DNA of 16,687 nt, taken from NCBI GenBank assembly GCA_036244855.1, contig BQKZ01001926.1, positions 24,591-41,277 on the forward strand. The letters run 5' to 3'. The notes beneath the pieces are model-generated. The model had not been told where the DNA came from and did no database searches. It was given only the letters and a program-made list of their open reading frames with translations. Below, in pieces: positions 1 to 9,670 of this stretch; position 1 is the first letter of the stretch, and every line of letters starts with the position of its first letter. Both the position numbers and the translations under genes were made by a program. Source of the DNA: Temnopleurus reevesii (lineage: Eukaryota > Echinodermata > Echinoidea > Temnopleuroida > Temnopleuridae).

Positions 1-30
1 CCCCCCCCCCCCTTCCCTCCCCCTCTTCTT
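1..30. repeat. C-rich/CT-rich low-complexity edge
   Basis: The window opens with twelve consecutive C residues followed by a C/T-only stretch up to about position 30. It is a homopyrimidine low-complexity run with no coding content. The satellite-like tandem repeat begins directly after it, so it may mark the edge of that array, although the upstream side is not visible. Confidence 0.8.
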
Positions 31-697
31 TGTGATCAATGTCCTCTTTCATATTGTCTACAATTAAGAAAGTCTGTTCTTGATATCGCTCTAAATAATA
101 TATATGACGATATAACTATTGGTTAAATCCAACATCGAAAATATCTGCGTTGGTGCTTATATCAATATTCTACACGGAAACATAATTCTTAAACATCCTC
201 GCATATAATATAATAGTTGAAAATTACAAGTAATCCTATCAAATGAAGTGTGATCAATGTTCCATTTTATACCGTTCTGCAATGCAGTAACTTTGTTCTA
301 CTCTAAATAATATATATTAGTGTTCATGGTTATAAAGCTATAGGTTAAATATCGAATATACGCGTTGGCTCTTCGATATCAATACTCCACCCGAAAAACA
401 TCAATTTAAACATCCGTGCCTATGTTTGATACTGGTTGAAAATTACATGTAATCCTATCAAATGAAATGCAATAAATGTTCCGTTTTTATATCGTCTGCA
501 ATGCAGTTACGTTGTTCTTAATACACTAAATGACATATATTCGTGTCTATGGTCATAAAACTATAGGTTAAATATCGAAGATATATGCGTTGGAGGCCTT
601 GGATAACAATATTCTACCCGAAAAACATCAGTTTAAACATCCTCGCATATATTTGATACTGGTTGAAAATTACATGTAATCCTATCAAATAAAGTAC
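31..697 (+). repeat. Three-copy tandem repeat, ~220 bp unit (satellite-like)
   Basis: Three diverged head-to-tail copies are visible. The anchor word TGTGATCAATGT (or a variant) recurs at 31, 249 and 468, and AATCCTATC recurs at 232, 451 and 678, giving periods of about 218-219 and then 219-227 bp. Other shared words in each unit are CTAAATGA/CTAAATAATATATAT, GGTTAAAT..ATCGAA, GCGTTGG, AAACATCNNNGC and GGTTGAAAATTACA. Copies 2 and 3 look closer to each other than to copy 1. The array ends near 697, where the next unit fails after AATCCTATCAAAT. No long open frame spans the units, so a coding repeat is unlikely. A satellite fragment or internal subrepeats of a transposon are both possible. Confidence 0.85.
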
Positions 698-1470
698 TTT
701 GCGATGTCTGCGATCATAATAAACAAGGGAATATTGCCTAAAATTTTCATTCAACATTTGCCAGCACCATCACCATCCAGAATGAAAAAAATATCAATCA
801 GCCAAACATTTGACCTTCGCAATATTAAATTTGTATTTCCATTTTGGTGAATGCAACAATTGCTCCTGTGTTTCGTGTTTCCTTCAAATTTGGGGAAAAT
901 CTGGAAAATTGGACGCGGCTATTATTGGCTTCCATTTGATTGCATGTATTTTGGCTACGTAGAATAACATTTACAAAAAGTACGTTGATTAATAAAAATG
1001 AATTTCTAGTCGAAATTTGATAACGTCAGAACACTGGAAACATTTTGTTCGTTGTCAGTTAACAAAAAATGTAAGGTTTGAATGTGAAACTTCAGATTGA
1101 TTTAATCCTATGTTGTACGTTTCACGGATATTTGAATGTAAACAAAATGTTTGCCCCGCCATCAAGAGAAAACATTGCCAAAGAAATTGTGCAGTTGTGT
1201 GTAAGGGCGGGGTATGCGGATATTTGTGAACATCATCTAATTACTTTCTTTCAACAAAATGTTATTTCCTTTATAAAGAGTATAATGGAGATAAGCATTT
1301 TCATCGTCGACGACAGGAAGACTTTGTTAAGGTTAATGAATCATATCCAATAAACTCAAATCAAAAAGATTATTCTTAATTTTCAGAAAATAAGTTGCTT
1401 TTTTTCATTAAACCCCTCACATCATGCGGAATATAGTGTGTTATTATGCAAGTTTAATTTGTCGCAAAAC
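698..1470. other. Unique non-coding stretch with one weak ORF
   Basis: No repeat is recognised here. The only coding-like signal is an ATG at 1147 (A at -3, AAAATG context) opening a 68-codon frame to the stop at 1351-1353. Its first 18 codons are followed directly by GTAAGG at 1201, a plausible splice donor in phase 0. I recognise no domain or family, and the rest of the frame is AT-rich. An isolated 5' exon is conceivable but unsupported; a chance frame is more likely. Confidence 0.4.
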
Positions 1471-1478
1471 TCTCTCTA

Positions 1479-1526
<48 letters not shown>
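1471..1526 (+). repeat. (CT)n microsatellite
   Basis: A CT dinucleotide run with a few early interruptions (ATC, CCC) becomes perfect from about 1484 to 1526. Such runs are length-variable. It is flanked by AT-rich unique sequence and has no sign of function. Confidence 0.95.
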
Positions 1527-1529
<3 letters not shown>

Positions 1530-1609
1530 TACACCATAATTACAAACAACAAATTGCTTATTATTTTGATTAGTTGCAGCCACAGTAGTTGCAATTTTCG
1601 TTCAAAGAG

Positions 1610-1920
1610 CGGTAAGTTCCCTCCTCAACGGTATCTTCAACATCAAAAAGAAAAAAAAAACGATTCGGGACTATCTATTTCCTACATGCCTTGCATCCTA
1701 ACAATACAAACATTTTCTCAAGAATGAACACCCGTTCAGAAAAAAAACATCAGTGGCGGATCGATAGGAAGTGTGATTGGGTTTGCTACCTTTTCGATCC
1801 GAGGGGTATTCAGCTCTTGATGGCAGGTCTATGCTTTTGACGATAAAGTATTCGTCGTGCAGTCCTCAACAGGGAGAAAAGTCGAGCGTTGGGACGAAAC
1901 AGGAAGGATAGATTTCAAAT
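1610..1920 (+). repeat. Dispersed direct repeat, copy 1 (partner 2184-2494)
   Basis: This block matches 2184-2494 at a constant offset of 574 bp, with scattered substitutions and few indels. Shared words include CTCAACGGTATCTTCAACAT, CAGTGGCGGATCGATAGGAA, TCGATCCGAGGGGTATTCAG and GGACGAAACAGGAAGGATAG. Weaker similarity may start as early as 1578. No terminal inverted repeat or target-site duplication is obvious. On the minus strand both copies keep a similar ~50-residue frame, but copy 1 has a stop where copy 2 continues, and I recognise no protein. It could be a local duplication or two insertions of one unclassified repeat. Confidence 0.9.
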
Positions 1921-2183
1921 CCAGCAAGTGACATATTGTCTCTTATCATATAAAATATGATTTGGTAAACATGGTAAAGCATTATAATATCACACGATCT
2001 GACGATTACAATCAACCGATTCTTTATACTTTTGACTATTTAATGATGATATTAATAGTAATAATAATCGTGGCTACTTGTATAGCCCACAGGTCCACCT
2101 GTCGATGCTCATGGCGCTTTGATTGAAAGAGAAAAGTAGATGAAGACAATACAAAGCCACAGTTGTGATGTTTGATAAAATAT
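1921..2183. other. Spacer between direct repeats, nothing recognised
   Basis: AT-rich unique sequence between the two direct repeat copies, including a short TAATAATAAT-type run around 2050-2070. It does not match the sequence that follows copy 2, so the duplicated unit is the ~310 bp block alone and not the block plus spacer. Confidence 0.6.
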
Positions 2184-2494
2184 CGGTATGTTCACTACTC
2201 AACGGTATCTTCAACATCGATAGGAAAAAAAAAAGATTCGGGAATATCTATTTCCTACATGCCTTGCATCCTGATAAATACAAACATTTTCTCAAGAATG
2301 AACTCCCGTTCACAAAAAGAGCATCAGTGGCGGATCGATAGGAAGTGTGATTGAATTTGCTTCCTTTTCGATCCGAGGGGTATTCAGCTCTTGATGGTAG
2401 GTATATGCTTTGGACGATAAAGTATTCGTCGTGCAATCCTCAACAGGGAGAAAAGTCGAGCGTTGGGACGAAACAGGAAGGATAGATTTTCAAT
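2184..2494 (+). repeat. Dispersed direct repeat, copy 2 (partner 1610-1920)
   Basis: Second copy of the 574-bp-offset direct repeat. Similarity ends just after GGATAGATTT at about 2490; copy 1 continues differently there. A minus-strand open frame of about 62 codons (2248-2436) lies inside. Most of its residues are also present in copy 1, which only reflects the nucleotide similarity of the copies. No family is recognised. Confidence 0.9.
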
Positions 2495-2699
2495 CAAAGG
2501 TAGAGGCCATGATATATCCTTGCGATTGATAAAACGTGATTGGCGTATAAGTCGAGCCATCTCTGGGGTTCATGGGCGCCACCCCTCCCCCACCCCCATT
2601 AACCATACAGCGGAGTCCTTGGCCATATTGATTTTTCCTGATTAGGCATATTTTGCGGAAACTGTGAAGCCATTTGCGCTCCTCTCACAATCACAAATA
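2495..2699. other. Unique stretch with C-rich patch
   Basis: No gene or known repeat is recognised. A C-rich patch at about 2577-2600 (CACCCCTCCCCCACCCCC) is low complexity. The sequence then runs into an AT-rich tail resembling a retrotransposon 3' end. Confidence 0.4.
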
Positions 2700-2843
2700 A
2701 TTGTTTACGTACCTTAATGATTCATGTTCTAATTACCCTATAATTTGATTACAATTGTAAACTGCTACACTGTACAGCATTGATTTATTTTTGATGCTGA
2801 AAGAAAAAAATATTATTTTGAATTGAATTGAATTGAATTGATT
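2700..2843 (+). mobile_element. Probable non-LTR retrotransposon 3' tail with (AATTG)n end
   Basis: An AT-rich segment ends in GATGCTGAAAG followed by A-rich sequence and four AATTG pentamers (2821-2840). A short UTR-like sequence ending in a simple tandem tail is typical of the 3' ends of CR1/L2-type LINEs in invertebrate deuterostomes. No reverse-transcriptase or endonuclease frame is visible upstream, so this would be a 5'-truncated fragment. The family call is from memory of repeat style, and a plain microsatellite is the alternative. Confidence 0.35.
2816..2843 (+). repeat. (AATTG)n short tandem repeat
   Basis: Four perfect AATTG pentamers at 2821-2840 with flanking near-matches. It probably forms the simple tail of the retrotransposon-like fragment it terminates. 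Confidence 0.9.
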
Positions 2844-2861
2844 TGTACCTATTTAGAAAAC

Positions 2862-2897
2862 TTTGTTTGTTTGTTTGTTTGTTTGTTTGTTTGTTTG
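2862..2897 (+). repeat. (TTTG)n microsatellite
   Basis: Nine consecutive TTTG tetramers. The run separates the LINE-tail-like segment from the minus-strand SINE-like repeat. Confidence 0.95.
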
Positions 2898-2954
2898 CGT
2901 ACTGGTTTGTTCTGTCGTGGGATATTAGAGATTACACCTAACATTTGAGGAATT

Positions 2955-3195
2955 AAAACATTGATTAATGATAAAATATACAAATCGGGCTTAAAACAAA
3001 TTGCTTCTAAGAGCTCTGTACATAATTACCCGGCTATAGCAAGGCTACCAATCGGCGCTCACAGCATTCAACACTACAAGGAAATTCTTCCTACCGGTAC
3101 CCACTCACCTCACCTGCATGGGTTGAGTGCAGCACAATGTGGATAAATTCCTCGGCGAAGATATAAAAATCATGGATGGGATTAGAACATTCTAC
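2955..3195 (-). mobile_element. Degraded tRNA-derived SINE-like repeat, minus orientation
   Basis: Read on the minus strand, the segment has GTTCTAATCCC at 3188-3178, close to the RNA polymerase III B-box consensus GGTTCGANTCC. It is followed by a body with the words TTATCCACA, TGAGTGGGTACC, GGTAGGAAG, CTGTGAGCGC, GCCGGGTAATTA and AGAGCTCTTAGAAGCAA. This body order is one I associate with tRNA-headed SINE or L2-tail repeats that are widespread in deuterostome genomes. The B box has lost its CG (TA instead), and an A box is not clear at 3195-3240, so the copy is probably old and silent. The family name is not assigned; a search against repeat libraries would settle it. Confidence 0.55.
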
Positions 3196-3240
3196 CATTC
3201 TATTTTGCTTTGTCTAAACCGTATCTCCTCAATGACGACA

Positions 3241-6200
3241 TATGATTGAAAGGACTACGCTCGATGTACGCACCTATTGGCGTTATCCAAGCGAGTTTGT
3301 GAATAACAAGAAAGCTGATATCTTGTGTATGCCTGATATATCGTCAAGGCTTGAATGATAATTGGTTATTTTGTCCAATATCATCGATCCTTTGATCCCA
3401 AGGTGCTGAGAGTCACGAGAATGGAAAACTCTTTAACCTAATGTGATTGAAACATAGATCGATAACCTCGTGAGGCTAGGCCCTTGGAGGAGGTTTTGCT
3501 GAGATGAGAAATCAAGACAATTTTCTAAAAAGAGGCAGAGGAAATGACTGTGTGTTTTGATCAAATGCAAATTCCCAAATTTCCATAGCCCAATGAATTT
3601 TGATTATTATGGATATTCTGATAGGAAAAGTCACACGGTATCTCCGGTGTTCATTGTTTGCTGTGCGTTCTACTACTCCTTTTTTTAGGCACGCGCGGTG
3701 CTTGATTTTTTTCTTTCAAATTTCCCGTCTACAGGATATCTAGCCAATTCCAAGTAAACACATGAACTTTACCTTTGAAATCACTTCCTCTATAGAGTGT
3801 ATAAAGAACATATATTAACTTTTGAATTTTTATTGAAATATTCGGTTCTACATGTTTCTAAAATTTGTTCATGTTAAAGCCCAAGTACAGTTTTGGTAAA
3901 TATGAAAAAAAATGTGAATTTGGGGATGTTTATCATGACATATAATTATCATAAACATTTTGAGACCATAACATATTTTTTACAAACTGATTCTTTTAAA
4001 AATTTGAATTTGACCGTTAAATCACATTTAGCGCCCTCTCTTGGTTATGACATTATTTTGCTCGTTATCGAGCATATACAAAGTTATTTCCGAGATTTGA
4101 TAATAGAATGATATAGAGATATACACAACAAGTCGTTCTAAATAATGTAGTACCACCAACAAAATAGTGTTCATTTACTCATGACATTGTCTGCGTTTGT
4201 CAAGGGAATAAAAATCAAAATTGAAAAACTGAGCAAAAAATATAAACAAGTCTTCTGAATGAATCCATAATTTCGAAGAAAACAAAGCCCTCCATACATA
4301 ATACTCCCAAAATTAAATATACAAAATAGACCGGGATACCATAACATATTCAAATCTATGCACGTTTCATACCAAATGACCAACGACGGTAGTTAGGTGC
4401 AGGTATTCCTCAAACCAATTAGTGGGATTGAAATATATACAATTCTTAGAATTCACTTTGCATATAATACTTGCTATGTCGGGCAAGTTTTGGACAAGCT
4501 TTCAGAACGTCAATAACAAGCTTTGTGTATAAAGAACGCATCAAATTTGCACCTATTAGTAAACCCGCATATTGGCCATAACTATGAACGGATCAGACGG
4601 AGGCAAATAATATTTTGGTGAACCTTTATTGTTTTCGCGATTATTTTGATTAGATTCCAGTAATTTGAAACTGAAACATAATACTTTCTTTTCAATGAAT
4701 AGTGTACTGTAGTTGATTTGATTGCCTTTTCATTATAATTATCACAGTTCGTGAACTCATCCCCAACAGGCATGACATACAGACATACTACTCTCAGTTT
4801 TTTCATCGCCAGGGATCACTGGAGAAAATCAATATTTCTTGGAAATAGACACTTTGCCCTTAGAAAACAGACAAACAGTGCAAAACGTCCGAAGGGAAGG
4901 TGTGCTTCGACGAATTTTGTCACGTTTTGTGATCAGCAAACACTTTTCGATAGATTTCCTTGACATTCGTTTATTTCCATTCACACAAATTATCAAGAGA
5001 ATGAAAAAAGTCTAGGCCCTGTTTTAATTTGATTGATGAGGTACTCAAATGCCCTATTCATAACCCTTTCCACAACCCTTTGCAAAATGCGTTTTACAAA
5101 CTAACTTGCTTTCATCATATTTTTAAAATCCCGAAAAGGCAGTTCATGACCGACGTATGACTTCGTTAAAAGGCCTTTAAGCTCCGCGATGGTCCAGCTT
5201 TTCTTGAAGCTTGTTTCTTGAAGAAACTGTATTAGTACGATTGTGTGTCTTAAGTTTCTGAAAGCCTTTACGAACCATCTCTAAATGAAATTGCTGAACG
5301 CCGTTGAAAGTATTAAAAATACTGTAATTTCCATATCATGTTCATGATTAAATGTTTTATAACAGATTTTTACAAACTGTTTTATGATAAAGTTATACAT
5401 ACAAGCCAAAAGTTATGGGGCAAGAATATTGCAGTGACGAAAAAAAATGATTTCTCATTAAGAATTTAAAGATTGCACCACAAATGTTATTTCAATAATT
5501 TGTTCCACGATGTGCATTTTGCAACTATACTCCATAATGCATATTGGAAAGACACAACGTTACCAATGAGGGCGTTGAATGCATTCCGATGCAAACCCTT
5601 CTCATGAATACAAATGCTGTGTTGCTGATACGTTTCCATTTTAACCTAGTAAGGGTCATATTTCCCCAATGTAAATGCTCATTCTTCATTACCATTGTAT
5701 CCCATGCATTTGAAATACCTAATGAAGGAATTTCTTACTTTCTTAGATATTTTGCTATTTAAAAAAGGGTCTGTAAAATGCATAGCAGAGGAGAAATGGT
5801 GTAAAAATACAAATCATATTGAATTGAGGTATAGGATTATCCCCGTGAATATTGTATGCGCACGTACACCCACGTATACGGTAACATTAATACATCGACA
5901 CCAAAGATTAAACATCAGGTAGTTCGAATTTATTTTAATTATTTTTTTTTAGCAAATCACATTCGAAGATCTACTGGGTTTCTAATATATTCCATGTAAG
6001 TTAAGATGATGAGAAAATAATAATAGCCATACTGGATACAAATAAATCGCAACATACACTACATGAAGTGAACAAGGCGCTTGCTACAGATAGAAATTGA
6101 ACGTAAACATGAAATTAAAAAGTTTTTATTTTCCCAAAATGTGAATTATTAAAAATGGTCTATTCTTTTGAATAAGAAAAAATGACTGGTACGAACACTA

Positions 6201-7255
6201 TTTCTCACAGCGGAACGATGGGATGGACACACTTAACGCACACATATAGCTAAAAGGCTCGCGAGGAGCCATATAGTAGGACGTACGGAGCCTAACCCGA
6301 TCGCAAATGAGTTATTTGCTTCTAATTCCTTAACTATAATAATCCACAATAAACCCTAACTTATAGTATTCTTTAAGCTGAAGATAACGTGCGGCCACTT
6401 CGAAACATGTTCTCATTAAAGAGTTTTCTTTGTTATACAATTGTTTAAATCCACATCTTGTCGGATAAAGAAATTTGGGTTAATTTCTATGCATTTAAAC
6501 AATAAACAAGTTTCATTTGTTTAAACCCCATTTTCCTTTAATTTACTCATTTCAGGTATACAGAAGAAGCATACAGGAAACAAACTATGAGTACAACATA
6601 TGTTCTAACTCAGATTAGCCTATATCTATGACCTAATACCCATTTCCAAAGATGACGATGAAAGACTATGCACTTGATAGAGTAACCAAATCTACATGGA
6701 AAATAACCAAACGCTGAAAATTATGGAACGTTGTTTGGCTATTGAAATGGTAATAATTGACCGTGGTATACAAATTCTTGAGAAATATGCCAACTCATTT
6801 GTTCATAAAATGACTACGGTGGAAAATATTTGTTCTTGGTATCATATAAAAACAGTTGCGCTATCAAGCTATGTCGTATGAGTTTGATAATTACAGGAAT
6901 CCCATGGGAACAATTATTCGTCGTCGTCCTTTTAATTGGATTATTCTACAGAAATTTGGCATTTGAATCTATTTTATACTGTACATGCGTGCATCGTCGG
7001 ACTACACAAATCTAAAGAGATACCTTACAAGCACAATATTTCACAAACAAAAAAGCAAAACAAAAGCAAAACATGTCTTTAATAATGAAACAAAAATTGT
7101 ACGCAAACATCTGGGTAAACGGGTCACTTCGAGTATTCTCAGTTGTCTTATGACATTGAAAGAATTATCTAGATTTATGAAGAAAAAGAAACAGGCGAAT
7201 CATGATGGTCTAGCATGACCTAGCTTATTTGTTTGAAGTGTATATATTTTAATTT
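3241..7255. other. 4-kb AT-rich stretch, nothing recognised
   Basis: I see no gene, RNA gene or clear repeat here. All open frames are shorter than about 80 codons, start by chance and show no domain, signal peptide or codon bias that stands out. Small features exist only: a GC hairpin at GCACGCGCGGTGC (about 3690), a CTCGCGAG palindrome at about 6260, and the word GCGCCCTCT at about 4031. The stretch fits intergenic or intronic DNA. Confidence 0.5.
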
Positions 7256-7337
7256 GTTCCAGGGCCCCATGGAAGACCGAAATTTGTTGAATGGGCTGCC
7301 CTGCTAAAATGTGATTAAATGAATTATGAATAAACAA
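7256..7337 (+). mobile_element. Possible LINE 3' UTR remnant with stem-loop
   Basis: The words CCAGGGCCCCATGGAAGACC and GAATGGGCTGCCCTG form a stem (CAGGGC at 7260-7265 with GCCCTG at 7298-7303), followed by an A/T-rich AATGAATTATGAATAAA tail. A short GC hairpin just before an A-rich end is characteristic of the 3' ends of some CR1/L2-type retrotransposons. No coding remnant is identified upstream; the 77-codon frame ending at 7218 shows no reverse-transcriptase motif. The assignment is tentative. Confidence 0.35.
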
Positions 7338-7354
7338 CACTTTGCTTGATCATA

Positions 7355-7479
7355 GGCCTGTAACATAAAAGAGTAACGATAGATTTTGCAATTAATCGTA
7401 TCTCTATGCTACATGTTTTGCCATAGACTTACAATAAATATTTATCGTAAGTTTCATTGCATCTTTTATGTTACAGGCC
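7355..7479. mobile_element. 125-bp MITE-like element with 18-bp perfect terminal inverted repeats
   Basis: GGCCTGTAACATAAAAGA at 7355-7372 is the exact reverse complement of 7462-7479. The 89 bp between them is AT-rich with partial further complementarity (AACGATA against TTATCGTAA), so the whole could fold as an imperfect hairpin. There is no coding capacity. The size, terminal inverted repeats and lack of ORF fit a non-autonomous DNA transposon. An unambiguous target-site duplication is not seen (left flank GATCATA, right flank CCATGC). A precursor-like hairpin RNA is an alternative but the loop is long. Confidence 0.65.
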
Positions 7480-8018
7480 CCATGCAATATAAGAAAACAC
7501 TCTTCTCAAATAAGGAAATTGTATATTGCCTTTTTTTCACCAAGAAGATCATTTATATGATATGAAAGCTATGTTCATGGAGACAATAGTGTTTTTTTTT
7601 TCTTTATTTAAATGTTAAACCACTTGAATTATGTTGGCTATACACTCTCCCAAAAAATACAATTTGAAGAAAAAAAAATCACTAAACTTGTGAATACGTT
7701 CTCAATCAGCCTATAAAGATGGGTTTTAAAAGATAAAATAATAAACACCAACCAATACTTTTGACATATTTTAATCAGTAATCGCGGTCATTATGCTGCG
7801 CAGATTTGGATAAATTTTGGCTCATCGTCTTAACAGCGTGTACTTTTGCGGTAACACTGTTTGACCAAATGCCTTTGTGATGTGTACGCATTATATTAGA
7901 AGAAGCAGCCCTAAAAGTTGTCCATAATCCCACGCTCTTGTTACTGTACTCTAATCATGCAACACGTTAGATTTATGTAAAAAAGTATCCATTAGAGTTA
8001 TCATTCATGAACAAAAAT
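7480..8018. other. AT-rich stretch, nothing recognised
   Basis: Unique AT-rich sequence with T- and A-homopolymer runs (for example 7590-7600 and 7670-7679). No open frame or repeat worth naming is visible. Confidence 0.5.
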
Positions 8019-8158
8019 GTGGGAGGATTATTTTTCCGCAAATAATGGCATATCGTACCTTTTGTTTTGATATAGTGGTGGATTCTTTGCATTTAAATGG
8101 AGGTTAGTGGTTTGGATATTTTATGAGAAGTGACAAAATGATGTGTTAATCCTCCCAC
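8019..8158. mobile_element. Candidate 140-bp element with 12-bp terminal inverted repeats
   Basis: GTGGGAGGATTA at 8019-8030 is perfectly repeated in inverse orientation at 8147-8158. The internal ~116 bp is AT-rich and non-coding. This resembles a short MITE, but the inverted repeats are only 12 bp, the interior does not obviously pair, and no target-site duplication is visible (left flank AAAAAT, right flank CGTCTT), so the call is weaker than for the other fold-back elements. Confidence 0.4.
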
Positions 8159-9420
8159 CGTCTTTGTTGCGATACGGCCATTCTGCCAATATTCGGTGTT
8201 TGGATATGCACATGCTTTGAAGAGGAATAAAACATGATTTACCCCCAAAATCATTGAGGTTTTCAATTATTCACACATACGTCAGAGAATCACGTTACAA
8301 CGCAGGCACCGCTGGATTGTGTTTATGGTGTACAACTTCAGCTTTTCAAAGAAAACAACGTGAGTTTGGTTTCTTAAAACATTTGCTCTGTATTTTTGCG
8401 AAAGCTACAATAAGTAGCCTTTGTTTATTAGAATTATTTTGTTCCGTGTTTGAAAAATGGTTGTAATTCTAGGGGTATTTAAAGCCAATATCTAAAAATG
8501 ACATATCATGCAACACAAGTTTTATTGTATGTCATTCTCTTAATATATTTATACCTTGCAATATCTAAAAAGATGAAACGAAAGAATAATTGTTCGCTGT
8601 CCTAAAATTTAAAAAACGGATCAAAGCTCCAATCGCTTTTAAGCGAGCGAAACGATAACGCACTAATCGTCGCTTTATTTGTGCAAGATGTTTTGCGGTG
8701 GGGAGTCAATTGTTAATCGCCTGTATCTTGAGAAACACGGGACAAATGAACTTATTACTTCCAGATGATTTCTGTTTTAATCAAATGCTTAGAATTGGAA
8801 CCATCCTGGCTGAATCAGCCAAAAATGTCGATTTTCAATGCTAGACATCACCTTTAAAGACTCCAAAAACGAAACAAGCATAAAAACCAGTTAAGAATAT
8901 ATAGGGGCATTGCGAATGCATATATATCGCATTTAAGTTCACCGAATCCCCCCTCAAACACGACCGACCTAATGGATTAACGGGTATTCATTTTCTGAAA
9001 GTTAGGAATATAAGATTAGTTTCCATGGAAACGCACAAGCTGGATTATAGTGTATCAACATCCTCTGGGCGAAATAGAATTAAAACAACGCTATAAATGT
9101 CATGCAATGAATGGCACGGTTGCATTTATTATGATTCTGCGTCTCTGACACAGTTATGACGTTTTATACCTCTCCAAAGAGGTTTGGAAACTAAAGTTTA
9201 CAGATACATAGAACAAAATACGGGAATTCAATTTTAGTATTGATTGTTATCTCTATTAGCATCGATTCTTTTTCTCTATTAAGGATGTTTAAAGGATGAC
9301 ACCTCTTTTTCTTTTTTCAAAGTTTATTTCACAGCTGGGTAATTTCTTTTGAAATATATAAGACGAAAACTTACAAGATATGTAATTGGTTTACTGTAGT
9401 ACTGACATCGTTTAACTGCA
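8159..9420. other. Unique AT-rich stretch, nothing recognised
   Basis: No gene or repeat is recognised. The longest open frame (70 codons, 8254-8466) shows no motif. Small inverted words occur around TCGCTTTTAAGCGA at about 8634-8647, too short to interpret. Confidence 0.5.
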
Positions 9421-9670
9421 AAGGTCAATTCACACCTTTGTGTTTTAGCCTTCGTCGGCCCAGGGTTTTTTTGGAAAATAAAAACGCTCCCTTGACGCAC
9501 ATAGACGCAGGTCATACGGTGGACTGACGCTCGTCGTTCGCTCGTTGAGTGCAAGCCAAACGTCAGCCCACTGTCTGATCTGCGTATGCTGTGCGTCCAA
9601 GGAGCGTTTTTAATTTAACAAAAAGGGTAGGCCGACGAAGGGTAAAATTGCAAAGGTGTGAATCGGCCTT
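9421..9670. mobile_element. 250-bp fold-back MITE-like element, GC-richer than surroundings
   Basis: The ends pair: AAGGTCAATTCACACCTTTG (9421-9440) against the reverse complement of 9651-9670, which differs at two bases. Pairing continues inward through CCTTCGTCGGCC, AAAACGCTCC and GACGCAC and their inverted partners, down to GTGGACTGACG (9519-9529) against CGTCAGCCCAC (9561-9571), leaving a ~31-nt loop. So the element is one near-complete hairpin. It is clearly richer in CG dinucleotides than its AT-rich neighbours. No ORF of its own: the minus-strand frame at 9324-9554 runs across its left edge and is accidental. No exact target-site duplication is found. Confidence 0.75.

Noticed and set aside
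2248..2436. Minus-strand 62-codon frame largely shared with the other direct repeat copy
   Set aside because: Copy 1 carries a stop at the C-terminal part and the shared residues follow from nucleotide similarity; no family recognised.
3873..3905. TTAAAGCCCAAGTACAGTTTTGG resembles the start of a TTAA-type MITE
   Set aside because: No inverted partner end was found downstream within about 1 kb, so no element can be delimited.
6985..7218. 77-codon Lys-rich frame just upstream of the LINE-tail-like segment
   Set aside because: No reverse-transcriptase or endonuclease motif is visible, the start is not an ATG in a good context, and length is within chance for AT-rich DNA.
9324..9554. 76-codon minus-strand frame
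   Set aside because: It crosses the edge of the 250-bp fold-back element and has no motif; a chance frame.
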